This document shows, one piece after another, positions 8,778-17,115 of a stretch of DNA of 64,000 bases (position 1 is its first letter; the number at the start of each line of letters is the position of its first letter). Location: contig NZ_QRDJ01000006.1 in NCBI RefSeq assembly GCF_003385845.1, positions 1,176,707 through 1,240,706 of the forward strand, in the 5' to 3' direction. Source of the DNA: Kushneria indalinina DSM 14324. GTDB taxonomy: Bacteria > Pseudomonadota > Gammaproteobacteria > Pseudomonadales > Halomonadaceae. The notes under the pieces are model-generated. The model was not told the origin of the DNA. It worked only from the letters and a program-made list of their open reading frames with translations, and searched no databases. Both the position numbers and the translations under genes were made by a program.

Positions 8778-9185
8778 TCAATGAGGGCGACCCGGCGCCG
8801 GTGCCGGCCGGGCATCCAGCGGTGTGGCATCTTCAACGCGCTTGCCGGTGAGCAGCGGCACCATGGCAAGCCCCAGCACCACGGACAGGGCACCCGCCAG
8901 AATCGCGACCATGCCGCCGCTGAACGCCGCCGCCACGTTCTGACTGGCGGCCATCGCGACCACGATGGGGATGTACATCGCATTCCAGAAGTTGATCCCG
9001 CTTTCGGTGCTCTCCGGCAGATGATCATGCGTTTTCAGATAGCTGGTCACGAAAATCAGCAGCAGCATGGCAATCCCCACGCCGCCAAGATTGGCATTGA
9101 TGCCCAGAAGCTGCCCCAGTACATCACCAATGATCAAACCGACCAGCATGCAGCCGGCCAGTAGTGCCACGCCATAAATCACCAT
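8778..9185 (-). CDS. madL: Malonate:sodium symporter subunit MadL
   Basis: A 135-residue membrane protein with about four hydrophobic segments, beginning MVIYGVALLAGC. FVTSYLKTHDHLPESTESG and FWNAMYIPIVVAMAASQNV are MadL hallmarks. The frame opens at 9221, but ATG at 9185 lies 6 bases after AAGGAG and gives the family N-terminus. It pairs with MadM. The 135 bp before it, towards matB, hold an imperfect hairpin, so it may be expressed by read-through from matB. Confidence 0.92.
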   Translation of the reverse strand: MVIYGVALLAGCMLVGLIIGDVLGQLLGINANLGGVGIAMLLLIFVTSYLKTHDHLPESTESGINFWNAMYIPIVVAMAASQNVAAAFSGGMVAILAGALSVVLGLAMVPLLTGKRVEDATPLDARPAPAPGRPH

Positions 9186-9320
9186 GCCCATCTCCTTGTG
9201 TCTGCTGGTCTGACCGCCCACCGCCTGGGTCTTGCGGTGGTCAGGTCGATAACGACGTCAACGGATATTGCTTATTGTTGTGGCGGCCCTAATGTGTAGC
9301 GGCCCTGGCAGGCGGCCACC

Positions 9321-10856
9321 CTAGTGGTGGGCAGCCGTCTGCTGGTAGGTGTCAGCGTAGCGCTCACGCAGGACATTCTTTTGCACCTTGCCCATCACGT
9401 TGCGGGGCAGTGACTCGATGAAAAACACGCGCCCGGGCTGCTTGTAGCGGGCCAGCTTGTCCTTGAGGGCCTCCAGCACCTGCGCCTCATCGAGGCGGGC
9501 GTTATCCCGCAACACCACGGCCGCCGTCACGCCCTCGCCCAGATCCGGATGTTGCACGCCGATCACCGCCGACTCCGAGACTTCCGGCAGCGCGTCGATC
9601 CACTGCTCGATCTCCTTGGGATAGACGTTGTAGCCGCCCGAGATCACCAGATCCTTGTCGCGCCCAACGATGTTGAGATAGCCCTTCTCGTCGATCAGAC
9701 CCAGATCACCGGTGATGAAAAAGCCGTCATCCCGAAACTCTTCGCGGGTCTTGTCCGGCATGCGCCAGTAGCCCTTGAATACGTTGGGCCCGCGCACCTC
9801 GACCAGCCCCGTCTCGCCATCCGGCAGGGGCTTGCCGGTGTCTCGATCGGTAATGCGCACCTCGCTGCCGGGCAGCGCCATGCCGACCGTGCCGGGGCGG
9901 CGTTCGCCATCGTAGGGGTTGGAGGTGTTCATGTTGGTCTCGGTCATGCCGTAGCGCTCGAGAATGGCGTGACCGGTACGCTCGAAAAAGTCGTGATGGG
10001 TTTCGGCCAGCAGCGGTGCCGAGCCCGAGATGAAAAGGCGCATATTGGCAGTGCGCTCGCGATCAAGCCGCGGGCTGGCCAGCAGTCGGGTGTAGAAGGT
10101 CGGCACGCCCATCAGCACCGTGGCGCGCGGCATCAGATCGAGCAGCTGCTCGACATCCAGACGCGGCATCAGCGTCATCGAGCCGCCCACGGTGAGGGTG
10201 ACGTTACAGGCCACGAACAGCCCGTGGGTATGAAAGATCGGCAGCGCGTGCAGCAGGTGATCCTGTTCGGTGAACTGCCAGGTCTCGACCAGCGCCTGGC
10301 TGTTGGCGGCCAGATTACCGTGGGTCAGCATGGCGCCCTTGGAGCGCCCGGTGGTGCCGGAGGTATACAGAATCGAGGCCAGATCATCCCGGCCCACTTC
10401 GGCGATCTGCGGCTCCTCACTGCCCGCCTCGGACTTGTCCATCAGGGTACCGTCGCTTGCCACGCCCAGACTCTCGACATGGGCCACGCCGCAGCGTTCG
10501 GCAAGCCCCCGGGCCTGCTCAAGGTCATCGGGTCGGCAGATATACAGCCGCGGCTCGGCATCATTGAGGAAATATTCGATTTCCGACTCGGTATAGGCGG
10601 TATTGAGCGGCAGCCAGGCCGCGCCCACCTGCAACGCGGCCAGATAGAGCATCAGCGCCTGCGGGCTCTTGTCGACCTGCACCACCACACGGTCGCCCGG
10701 GCTTACCCCCAGCGCCTTCAAAACACTGGCAAAGCGGCGCGAGCGGGCCAGCACGTCGGAGTAGCGATACTGGTCCCCTTCGGGGGTGTCGATCAGCACC
10801 TTGTCGGGATGGCGCTCGAAGTGCGGATAGAACTGCATGTAAAGGTTATGGTTCAT
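9321..10856 (-). CDS. matB: Malonyl-CoA synthetase MatB
   Basis: This 511-residue acyl-adenylate-forming enzyme has the AMP-binding P-loop YTSGTTGRSKGA near residue 163, ERYGMTETNM near 297, TGDLGLIDEKGYL near 385 and the C-terminal catalytic lysine in RNVMGKVQKN. The N-terminus (NLYMQFYPHFERHPDK) matches malonyl-CoA synthetases. It converts malonate, CoA and ATP to malonyl-CoA. It lies 78 bp downstream of matA, whose product then decarboxylates malonyl-CoA to acetyl-CoA. Confidence 0.92.
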   Translation of the reverse strand: MNHNLYMQFYPHFERHPDKVLIDTPEGDQYRYSDVLARSRRFASVLKALGVSPGDRVVVQVDKSPQALMLYLAALQVGAAWLPLNTAYTESEIEYFLNDAEPRLYICRPDDLEQARGLAERCGVAHVESLGVASDGTLMDKSEAGSEEPQIAEVGRDDLASILYTSGTTGRSKGAMLTHGNLAANSQALVETWQFTEQDHLLHALPIFHTHGLFVACNVTLTVGGSMTLMPRLDVEQLLDLMPRATVLMGVPTFYTRLLASPRLDRERTANMRLFISGSAPLLAETHHDFFERTGHAILERYGMTETNMNTSNPYDGERRPGTVGMALPGSEVRITDRDTGKPLPDGETGLVEVRGPNVFKGYWRMPDKTREEFRDDGFFITGDLGLIDEKGYLNIVGRDKDLVISGGYNVYPKEIEQWIDALPEVSESAVIGVQHPDLGEGVTAAVVLRDNARLDEAQVLEALKDKLARYKQPGRVFFIESLPRNVMGKVQKNVLRERYADTYQQTAAHH

Positions 10857-10934
10857 GAAAACTCCTGCCGATGGTTCCCTTGATGCCTGTCACCCGGCCT
10901 GAAGCCGGGCGCCCTGCCCGCTCCGGACACCGGA

Positions 10935-12296
10935 TCAGGCGTTGTCCTTCGAGGCCAGGCGCTTGCGGCCGGACCTTGCCTGGCGACGAACCTCGTTTGA
11001 GCAGACCACCGTGCCCTCTCGACTGAAGGCTTCATGGTTCTGCTCGATACGATCAAGCTCGTAGAGATAGTTGACCATCAGGCCATGGGCCTGCTGACAG
11101 CCCTTCTCGGAGGTATCCCCCGGCCAGTTGATGCGATGCAGGCTGGCACCGTTGCCCAGATGGAAACGGGCCACCGGGTCCAGCGGCTGCCCCTTGTGGC
11201 TGCGCGCCTCCAGCAGATAGTGCGCGGCCAGGGACCGCAGCTCGGGGGCCAGGCGCTGGCGCTCCTTTTCATCGATGGTCCAGCTGGCCCGATCAAGGGC
11301 GGCGCAGAGCTCGTCATCCTCGGCGAGCTCCCCTTCTTCGCGCTGCGTCTCGAGCCAGCGGGCAAAGCCCGGGACCGGCGAGAGCGTGACGAAGTTGGTC
11401 AGTCCCGGCAGGTCGCGCTTGAGCTCCTGCACTACCTGCTTGATCAGGAAATTGCCAAACGAGATGCCCTTGAGCCCGCTCTGGCAGTTGCTGATGCTGT
11501 AAAACGCGGCCGTATCGGCCTCACCCGGCGCCACTTCCTCACCGCCGGCAAGAATGGTCTGGATGTTGTCAGGAATGCCCTTGCACAGCGCCACCTCGAC
11601 AAAGATCAGGGGTTCATCGCCGGTGGCCGGATGGAAGAAGGCGTAACAGCGCCGATCACCGGGGTCGAGCCGGCGGCGCAGGTCCGACCAGTCCTGAATG
11701 GCGTGTACCGCCTCATAGCGAATGATCTTTTCCAGCACCGCGGCCGGCGTGTTCCAGCCAATGCTTTCCAGCATCAGGAAACCGCGGTTGAACCAGGAGA
11801 CAAACAGGTGAGCAAAGTCATCATCGAGCGGGGCGAGTTCGGGGCTGGTTTTCAAAAATCGCAGCAGGTCAGCACGCATGGCCACCAGCTCATAGGTGCC
11901 GCCCGGGCACAGATTGAGCCGGCGCAGCAGGTGCTGGCGACGCGGTTCGCACACTGAGAAAAGCTTTTGAAGCGTGGCGTTGTCTTCACGCTCGCTCCAC
12001 TCCCGATAGGCCTTGTGGATGTCGTCGCTGTCAGCGGCGTAGTGCTCGGCGAGCATCTCGAAAAAGGCCAGCTTGTCGGCATCATCAAGGCTTCGATAAC
12101 GCGTGAGGGCCTGCTGGGCAATCAGGATCTGGGAGGCTTCCCCGCCGCGCTGCATGAGCGTTTCACAGCTTGAGGCCAGCTGCGCAAGGCTGGCGGTCTT
12201 GTCGTTACTTTCACCGTCGGTACTGCGAAACCGTTCACGGGTGCGGCGCTCAATACTCGATAGCAGCTCCTGGAGGAAATTCATGTTGACGTTCAT
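10935..12296 (-). CDS. matA: Malonyl-CoA decarboxylase MatA
   Basis: The 453-residue protein matches the malonyl-CoA decarboxylase family. It has the helical N-terminal domain and a C-terminal acetyltransferase-like domain with CYAFFHPATGDEPLIFVEVAL, FYSISNCQSGLKGISFGNFL, FVTLSPVPGFARWL and the catalytic-site region near HLGNGASLHRINWPGD. The start at 12296 follows GAGGG; the longer frame to 12362 would run into the divergent regulator promoter. It yields acetyl-CoA and CO2 from malonyl-CoA and is the promoter-proximal gene of the malonate unit. Confidence 0.92.
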   Translation of the reverse strand: MNVNMNFLQELLSSIERRTRERFRSTDGESNDKTASLAQLASSCETLMQRGGEASQILIAQQALTRYRSLDDADKLAFFEMLAEHYAADSDDIHKAYREWSEREDNATLQKLFSVCEPRRQHLLRRLNLCPGGTYELVAMRADLLRFLKTSPELAPLDDDFAHLFVSWFNRGFLMLESIGWNTPAAVLEKIIRYEAVHAIQDWSDLRRRLDPGDRRCYAFFHPATGDEPLIFVEVALCKGIPDNIQTILAGGEEVAPGEADTAAFYSISNCQSGLKGISFGNFLIKQVVQELKRDLPGLTNFVTLSPVPGFARWLETQREEGELAEDDELCAALDRASWTIDEKERQRLAPELRSLAAHYLLEARSHKGQPLDPVARFHLGNGASLHRINWPGDTSEKGCQQAHGLMVNYLYELDRIEQNHEAFSREGTVVCSNEVRRQARSGRKRLASKDNA

Positions 12297-12396
12297 GGCG
12301 GCCCTCTTCGATGGCGTGAACGGGAATCCCGGCGCTCGGCGATGAGTATTGCTTGTCATCAACCGGAAAGTTACTGTTCATATACATGTCACCGTT

Positions 12397-12412
12397 TTGT
12401 TATATATAACAA
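12397..12412. promoter_or_regulatory. Perfect 16-bp palindrome, probable GntR operator of the malonate genes
   Basis: TTGTTATATATAACAA is a perfect inverted repeat in the 142-bp divergent space between matA and the GntR gene. The TNGT...ACNA arms fit what is known for FadR-type GntR operators. Its A/T-only core also makes it a likely part of a promoter -10 region. Confidence 0.7.
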
Positions 12413-12438
12413 TCCGCGCGCCGACCGGGGGTGTCAAC

Positions 12439-13137
12439 ATGGGAGAAAGTCTATTGAATGAAAGTCCAGGACGGCGAATCCCACAGGCGCAGCGGCTTCG
12501 TGATCTGCTGGAAGACGCCATCGTCGAGGGCCACTACGCCCCGGGCGACCGCCTCGACCCTGAAGCGCTGGCGCGACAGTATCATTGCTCGCGCACGCCC
12601 ATTCGCGAGGCGCTGACCCAGCTGGCCGTCTCCGGCATGGTGAAGGTGGCACCCAAGCGCGGCACTTTCGTGGCACGTCTGAGCGTCACCGAACTGGTGG
12701 AACGCTTTGAGGTGATGGCCGAGCTTGAAGGCATGTGCGGCCGGCTGGCCGCGCGGCGCATGACGAATGAGAGCCTGATGGCACTGCAACAGGCGCAGGT
12801 CGAGTGTCGTCAGTGCATGCTCGAGGGGGACGTCAACGGCTATTACTACAAAAATGGCGAATTTCATCGCCTGATCTATGAGGCCGGGCACAACGCCTTT
12901 CTGGCACAGGAAGCCAGACGCCTCCACGCCATGCTAAAGCCCTATCGGCGTCTGCAGCTGCATGCCCGCCACCGGCTGGAAAGCTCCTGGTGTGAGCATG
13001 AACGCATTGTTGCGGCCCTGATGGCAGGTGATGCCGAGACTGCGCAGCGCGAGCTCAGGGAGCATGTGCTGCTTCAGGGTGAGCGATTCAACGATCTGGT
13101 GGCCTCGATGCAGCGCCTGGAACAGGCGCAGACCTGA
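12439..13137 (+). CDS. GntR-family (FCD domain) regulator of malonate genes
   Basis: The 232-residue protein has an N-terminal winged helix with HCSRTPIREALTQLAVSGMVKV near residue 50 and GTFVA at the wing, then a helical FCD domain with the metal-ligand pattern typical of that family (ELEGMCGRLAARR, FHRLIYEAGHN, EHERIVAALMAGD). ATG at 12439 follows a GGGGGTG ribosome binding site; the upstream TTG at 12349 would overlap the palindrome. Its divergent position next to matA fits a MatR/MdcY-type role. Ligand (malonate or malonyl-CoA) is inferred. Confidence 0.88.
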   Translation: MGESLLNESPGRRIPQAQRLRDLLEDAIVEGHYAPGDRLDPEALARQYHCSRTPIREALTQLAVSGMVKVAPKRGTFVARLSVTELVERFEVMAELEGMCGRLAARRMTNESLMALQQAQVECRQCMLEGDVNGYYYKNGEFHRLIYEAGHNAFLAQEARRLHAMLKPYRRLQLHARHRLESSWCEHERIVAALMAGDAETAQRELREHVLLQGERFNDLVASMQRLEQAQT

Positions 13138-13160
13138 CACCACCGATTCGTGGCACTGTC

Positions 13161-13290
13161 GATGGGTGACGTCTCGATGGGTGACGTCTCGATGGGTGAC
13201 GTCTCGATGGGTGACGTCTCGATGGGTGACGTCTCGATGGGTGACGTCTCGATGGGTGACGTCTCGACAGGTGGCATCTCGACAGGTGAC
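13161..13290. repeat. 15-bp tandem repeat (minisatellite), 7 perfect copies plus decayed ends
   Basis: GATGGGTGACGTCTC is repeated seven times without change from 13161 to 13265, followed by a unit with four changes (13266-13280) and a partial unit to 13290. It fills the 160-bp space between two GntR genes, stopping 8 bp before the stop codon of the second. Because the unit is 15 bp, all six frames stay open through it, producing spurious short open frames. Each unit carries TGACGTC. Confidence 0.95.
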
Positions 13291-13297
13291 AGCGGCG

Positions 13298-14035
13298 TCA
13301 GTGTTTTTCGCGATAGGCCGTGTAGGTCTGCCTGGCACGAGAGAAGTGCTGCCTGACCGCCTGGTCGGCACGCTCGGGATCGCGGGCCAGAATAGCGTCC
13401 AGAATGGCCTGATGCTCCCCCGCCACCATTTCCAGATAGCGCCGTGCCGTCTCGACGTTCAGCTCGTTGTCGACCAGTCGGGCACGGGGGATGGCCTCCT
13501 GGCTGAGCGGCTCATAAAAGGACAAAAAGAAGGGATTGTGTGTCGCCTCGATCAGGGCGTGATGGAACTGATAGTCCTCGTGGCGTGCCTGTCGACCCTG
13601 TTTCATGGCCTCCAGAAAGGCTGCATGGGCGCTTTCAAGGCGGCGGGCATCCGCCTCATCATGTCGCTCGGCGGCAAGCGCTGCGGCCTGAGGCTCCAGC
13701 GTCAGGCGAAGCTCCAGCACATGCAGAATATCCTCCACCGTATTGGCACTGATGCGCCGGGCCGGCGACGGCTCCAACTGACGCGCCTGGATGACACGCG
13801 TGCCGATCCCGCGTCGGGTTTCGATCAGCCCCGAGGAGCGCAGATGGGCAATCGCCTCACGCACGGCGGTGCGGCTGACGCCAAACATGTCGCACAGCTC
13901 GCTTTCGGTGGGCAGCTTGTCACCCACGGCGATCTGGCCGTTGGCGATCGAGGCCTCCAGCTGTCGGGCAATCTGTGCTGACAGGCTGCCCTGCTGAGTA
14001 ATGCGTTCAAGTTTGAGCGTCTTCATGGGAATCAT
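13298..14035 (-). CDS. GntR-family (FadR/FCD) regulator, probable aldarate/uronate repressor
   Basis: A 245-residue FCD regulator. The winged helix has KLPTESELCDMFGVSRTAVREAI near residue 40 and the wing ends GIGTRVIQ. The FCD domain shows LRLTLEPQAAALAAERHD, FHHALIEATHNPF and EHQAILDAILARD with the His/Asp ligands of metal-binding FCD proteins. It lies 103 bp after the GhrB-like gene, at the end of the first TTT unit, whose promoter carries the GTCATACATCATAC motif. It is therefore the best candidate for the regulator of that motif. The start is uncertain: ATG at 14026 is also possible and neither has a strong ribosome binding site. Confidence 0.88.
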   Translation of the reverse strand: MIPMKTLKLERITQQGSLSAQIARQLEASIANGQIAVGDKLPTESELCDMFGVSRTAVREAIAHLRSSGLIETRRGIGTRVIQARQLEPSPARRISANTVEDILHVLELRLTLEPQAAALAAERHDEADARRLESAHAAFLEAMKQGRQARHEDYQFHHALIEATHNPFFLSFYEPLSQEAIPRARLVDNELNVETARRYLEMVAGEHQAILDAILARDPERADQAVRQHFSRARQTYTAYREKH

Positions 14036-14138
14036 CTGCTGTTGTGTAGTGGCCGGTATCGGTCACGCGCGAAAGCAATACCGTACAGGCTGTGTGCCCT
14101 GCCCGGCCAACCGGATTGCACCATCCTTTCTGACAGCG

Positions 14139-15098
14139 CTACACGGACGTTAGTGCCGGCTCACCACCCAGTACCCGATTCAGGTTGTCGGCGGCCAGAT
14201 CACACATGGCGTTGCGCGTTTCAAACGTTGAAGAGCCGATATGCGGCAGCAGCACGGCATTATCAAGGGACAGCAGCGCGGAATCGGAGGCCAGCGGCTC
14301 ACGTTCGTAGACATCAAGGCCTGCGTAGTAGAGTGTGCCGTCCTGCAGACAGGCGATCAGATCGTCTTCCCTGACCACCTGCCCGCGCGAGATATTGATC
14401 AGGATCGCCTTGTCGCGCGTGGCGGCCAGCAGCCTGCGATCAATCAGCCCTCGCGTGTCTTCCGACAATGCCACGGTCACCACGATAAAGTCTGATTCAC
14501 TGAAAAGCGTTTCCAGCGAGACCTGGCGGGCATCGAAGGTGTCTTCGAGTTCCGGCTTGTCGCTGCGGTTATAGAAAACGACCGGCATGTTGAAGCCGTG
14601 ATGACCGCGCTGGGCGACTGCCTGGCCGATGCGCCCCATGCCCACCACACCCAGCGTCTTGCCGGTGATGTCGATGCCAAAGTCGGCACGACCCAGCGAG
14701 GCCTGCCACTGGCCGCCGCGCACCTTGCGCTCCATCTCGCCGGCGCGCCGGGCGGCCATCATCAAAAGCAAAAAGCCGGTATCGGCCGTGGCATCAGTGA
14801 GCACTTCGGGTGTATTGGTCAAAACGATATTGCGAGCGCGGATCTCGTCGAGCGGATAGGCATCCACCCCCACCGACACGCTGGCAATCACCTTCAGACG
14901 TGGCGCGCCATCCAGCAGCGCCTTGTCGAATTTGACGTTGGAGCCGATAAAGGCGTCCGCTTCCGCCATCGCTTCCCGAAAAGCCTGCCGGTCGTCATCA
15001 CTGGCCAGACGCTGGAAGTGCGTCACGTGATAATCAGCCTGCAGCGTCGTCAAAAGCTCCGGGTAGAGCTCGTGAACCACCACAATATTGTGTGTCAT
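14139..15098 (-). CDS. D-2-hydroxyacid dehydrogenase (GhrB/TkrA-like reductase)
   Basis: The 319-residue protein has the D-isomer 2-hydroxyacid dehydrogenase layout: SVSVGVDAYPLDE near residue 76, TADTGFLLLMMAARR, the NAD(P) motif GVVGMGRIGQAV near 153, and the catalytic Arg in NISRGQVV, Glu in VYEREPL and His in LPHIGSST. The motif set resembles hydroxypyruvate/glyoxylate/2-ketogluconate reductases. It lies 12 bp after tctA in the first TTT unit, so it probably acts on the imported acid or its product. ATG follows AGGA. Confidence 0.87.
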   Translation of the reverse strand: MTHNIVVVHELYPELLTTLQADYHVTHFQRLASDDDRQAFREAMAEADAFIGSNVKFDKALLDGAPRLKVIASVSVGVDAYPLDEIRARNIVLTNTPEVLTDATADTGFLLLMMAARRAGEMERKVRGGQWQASLGRADFGIDITGKTLGVVGMGRIGQAVAQRGHHGFNMPVVFYNRSDKPELEDTFDARQVSLETLFSESDFIVVTVALSEDTRGLIDRRLLAATRDKAILINISRGQVVREDDLIACLQDGTLYYAGLDVYEREPLASDSALLSLDNAVLLPHIGSSTFETRNAMCDLAADNLNRVLGGEPALTSV

Positions 15099-15110
15099 GT
15101 CATTGTCCTG

Positions 15111-16607
15111 TCAGTTTGAAACGGCGTTGGCTTTTTTGTCCCGCCAGGTGGCGCGCAGGGAGAAGGCAACAAACACCAGCGCCAGTACCAGAAAGGTCAC
15201 GCTGATGGGACGGGTAAAGAAGGGTTCCCAGCTGCCGTCAAAGGTCTGCAGTCCGCGACGCAGGTTGGTTTCCGCCACGCCCCCCAGAATCAGACCGATC
15301 ACGGCGGGCGCCACGCCAAAGCCGAAACGGGCCAGGAAGAAACCCAGCACGCCGAGTGCCATCATCAGATACACGTCGAAGTAGTCACTGTTGATGCTGA
15401 ACACGCCGATGGCGCAGAAGATGAAAATCAGCGGCAGCAGATAATGCTGGGGAACCCGCAGAATGCGTACGAACAGACGGATACCCCACCACTGCACGAA
15501 CAGCATCATGATGTTGGCCAGCAAAAAGGCCACGAAGATGCCGTAAATCAGCGTGGCCTGGGTATCAAAGAGCATCGGGCCCGGCTGAATGCCCTGGATC
15601 ATCAGACCGCCAATCAATACGGCAGTGGCACCTTCACCGGGAATGCCCAGCGTCAGCATCGGGATCAGCGCCCCGCCCACCATGGCATTGTTGGACGACT
15701 CGGAGGCAATGACACCTTCCGGTGCGCCCTTGCCGAACTCCTTCGAATTTTTGGAAAAACGCTTGGCCTGGTCATAGGCCATGATCGAGGCAATACTGCC
15801 GCCGGCACCCGGCACGGCCCCCACGCCGGTACCGATCAGAGAGCTCATCAGCAACAGCTTCCAGTTGCGCAGTACTTCACGCATCCGCGGGAAGGCCCCT
15901 TCGAGCGCGTTCTCCACCTTCATGGACGGGCGCTTTTCATGCATCTTTTCCATGTCCAGCAGCAGCTGGGAGACGGCAAAGATACCCACGATCACGGCCA
16001 GCAGGCTGATACCGGTCAGAAGCGACATCTGGCCAAAGGTCAGTCGCATGGCACCGGTGACCTGATCGGCGCCGACCGTCGACATCAGCATGCCGATCAG
16101 GCCCACAATCAGGCCCTTGATCAACGAGCCACCGGAGATCGATACGATGATCATCAGCCCCAGAATGCTCAGGGAGAAGTACTCGGCCGCCCCGAACTGC
16201 AATGCAATCGAGGCAATCAGGGGTGAGACCAGCATCAAAATCAGGGCACTGATGGTGCCGCCCAGAAAGGAAGCCGCCACCGACAGGCCCAGCGCCTTGC
16301 CCGCACGGCCATTGGCCGCCATGGGCGCGGCGTCAAAGGTGGTGGCAATGGAGCCCGGAGTGCCCGGCATGTTGAGCAGGATGGCCGGCACCGAACCGCC
16401 GGCAATGGCGCCGCAGAAGGCCCCCAGCAGCATGCCGATACCGGCGATGGTATCCAGCCCATAGGTCAGGGGCAGCAGCAGGGCCACGGCCATGGCGGCC
16501 GAAAGACCCGGCAGCGCCCCCAGGATAATGCCTAAAAAGGTGCCGGCCAGTATGGCCAGCAGGGTCAGCGGACCAAAGAGCTGAATGGTCTCTGTCAGTG
16601 TTTGCAT
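15111..16607 (-). CDS. tctA: TTT transporter large membrane subunit TctA (system 1)
   Basis: A 498-residue membrane protein with about 12 hydrophobic segments. It carries the family motif GALPGLSAAMAVALLLPLTYG near residue 31 and its echo IGTGVGAVPGAGGSIASIMAYDQAK near 260, plus GIPGEGATAVLIGGLMIQGI. TctA forms the translocation pathway of tripartite tricarboxylate transporters. ATG follows GGGAGG. It lies between tctB (20 bp) and the GhrB-like gene (12 bp) in one unit. Confidence 0.92.
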   Translation of the reverse strand: MQTLTETIQLFGPLTLLAILAGTFLGIILGALPGLSAAMAVALLLPLTYGLDTIAGIGMLLGAFCGAIAGGSVPAILLNMPGTPGSIATTFDAAPMAANGRAGKALGLSVAASFLGGTISALILMLVSPLIASIALQFGAAEYFSLSILGLMIIVSISGGSLIKGLIVGLIGMLMSTVGADQVTGAMRLTFGQMSLLTGISLLAVIVGIFAVSQLLLDMEKMHEKRPSMKVENALEGAFPRMREVLRNWKLLLMSSLIGTGVGAVPGAGGSIASIMAYDQAKRFSKNSKEFGKGAPEGVIASESSNNAMVGGALIPMLTLGIPGEGATAVLIGGLMIQGIQPGPMLFDTQATLIYGIFVAFLLANIMMLFVQWWGIRLFVRILRVPQHYLLPLIFIFCAIGVFSINSDYFDVYLMMALGVLGFFLARFGFGVAPAVIGLILGGVAETNLRRGLQTFDGSWEPFFTRPISVTFLVLALVFVAFSLRATWRDKKANAVSN

Positions 16608-16627
16608 AAAACCTCCCGCTATTCAGC

Positions 16628-17104
16628 TCAGAATCTGACCTTGAGCATCTCGACAAACACGCCATAGATGATGCCCGTACCGATCAGTGCAAAGGCAATT
16701 ACTCGCGCCCAGAACGCCGGTTTGGCCAGTAGTCCCTTGCGGTCAGCAGAAATCAGGCAGATAAGAAGCGGCATTAAAATGAGGTAAAAAAACGTGGAAA
16801 CCACAAACCCTGCCACGCTCATTGCCCATATATAAGCGGTGCTGAGCACGATAAACAGGATCAGGTTCAAAATCCCCTGCCGCGAAATTGCCGGCAGGGT
16901 ATCCGCTTTTTTTCCCTTCAAAAGACTGGCTGCGACATTCAACAAAGCCAGTAAAGCGATGGCGAATGTGATAGCACTCGGAAAGGTCGCCGGCGCAATG
17001 GAGCCGTGCGCTCCGCCGGGGATATCCATGGCCGCCACACAGAGAAAGGCGGCCACTCCTGCCAGCAACAGGCTGAAAAAGGCTTCCTGAAGATGACCTT
17101 TCAT
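16628..17104 (-). CDS. tctB: TTT transporter small membrane subunit TctB (system 1)
   Basis: A 158-residue protein with four predicted membrane segments. It starts MKGHLQEAFFSLLLAG and contains PGGAHGSIAPATFPSAITFAIALLAL, where the PxxFP element is typical of TctB proteins. It is assigned mainly from size, topology and its place between tctC (11 bp) and tctA. ATG follows GAGGAG. Confidence 0.87.
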   Translation of the reverse strand: MKGHLQEAFFSLLLAGVAAFLCVAAMDIPGGAHGSIAPATFPSAITFAIALLALLNVAASLLKGKKADTLPAISRQGILNLILFIVLSTAYIWAMSVAGFVVSTFFYLILMPLLICLISADRKGLLAKPAFWARVIAFALIGTGIIYGVFVEMLKVRF

Positions 17105-17115
17105 GGCAATGCTCC

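Noticed and set aside
9549-10883. A 444-codon plus-strand open frame
   Set aside because: Antisense to matB, which has all the acyl-CoA synthetase motifs.
13161-13290. Possible CRISPR array
   Set aside because: Copies abut without spacers and no cas genes are near. It is a simple tandem repeat.
13028-13981. A long plus-strand open frame running through the 15-bp repeat
   Set aside because: It overlaps two well-supported GntR genes. The repeat unit is a multiple of three, so it keeps frames open by chance and gives low-complexity SMGDV-type peptides.
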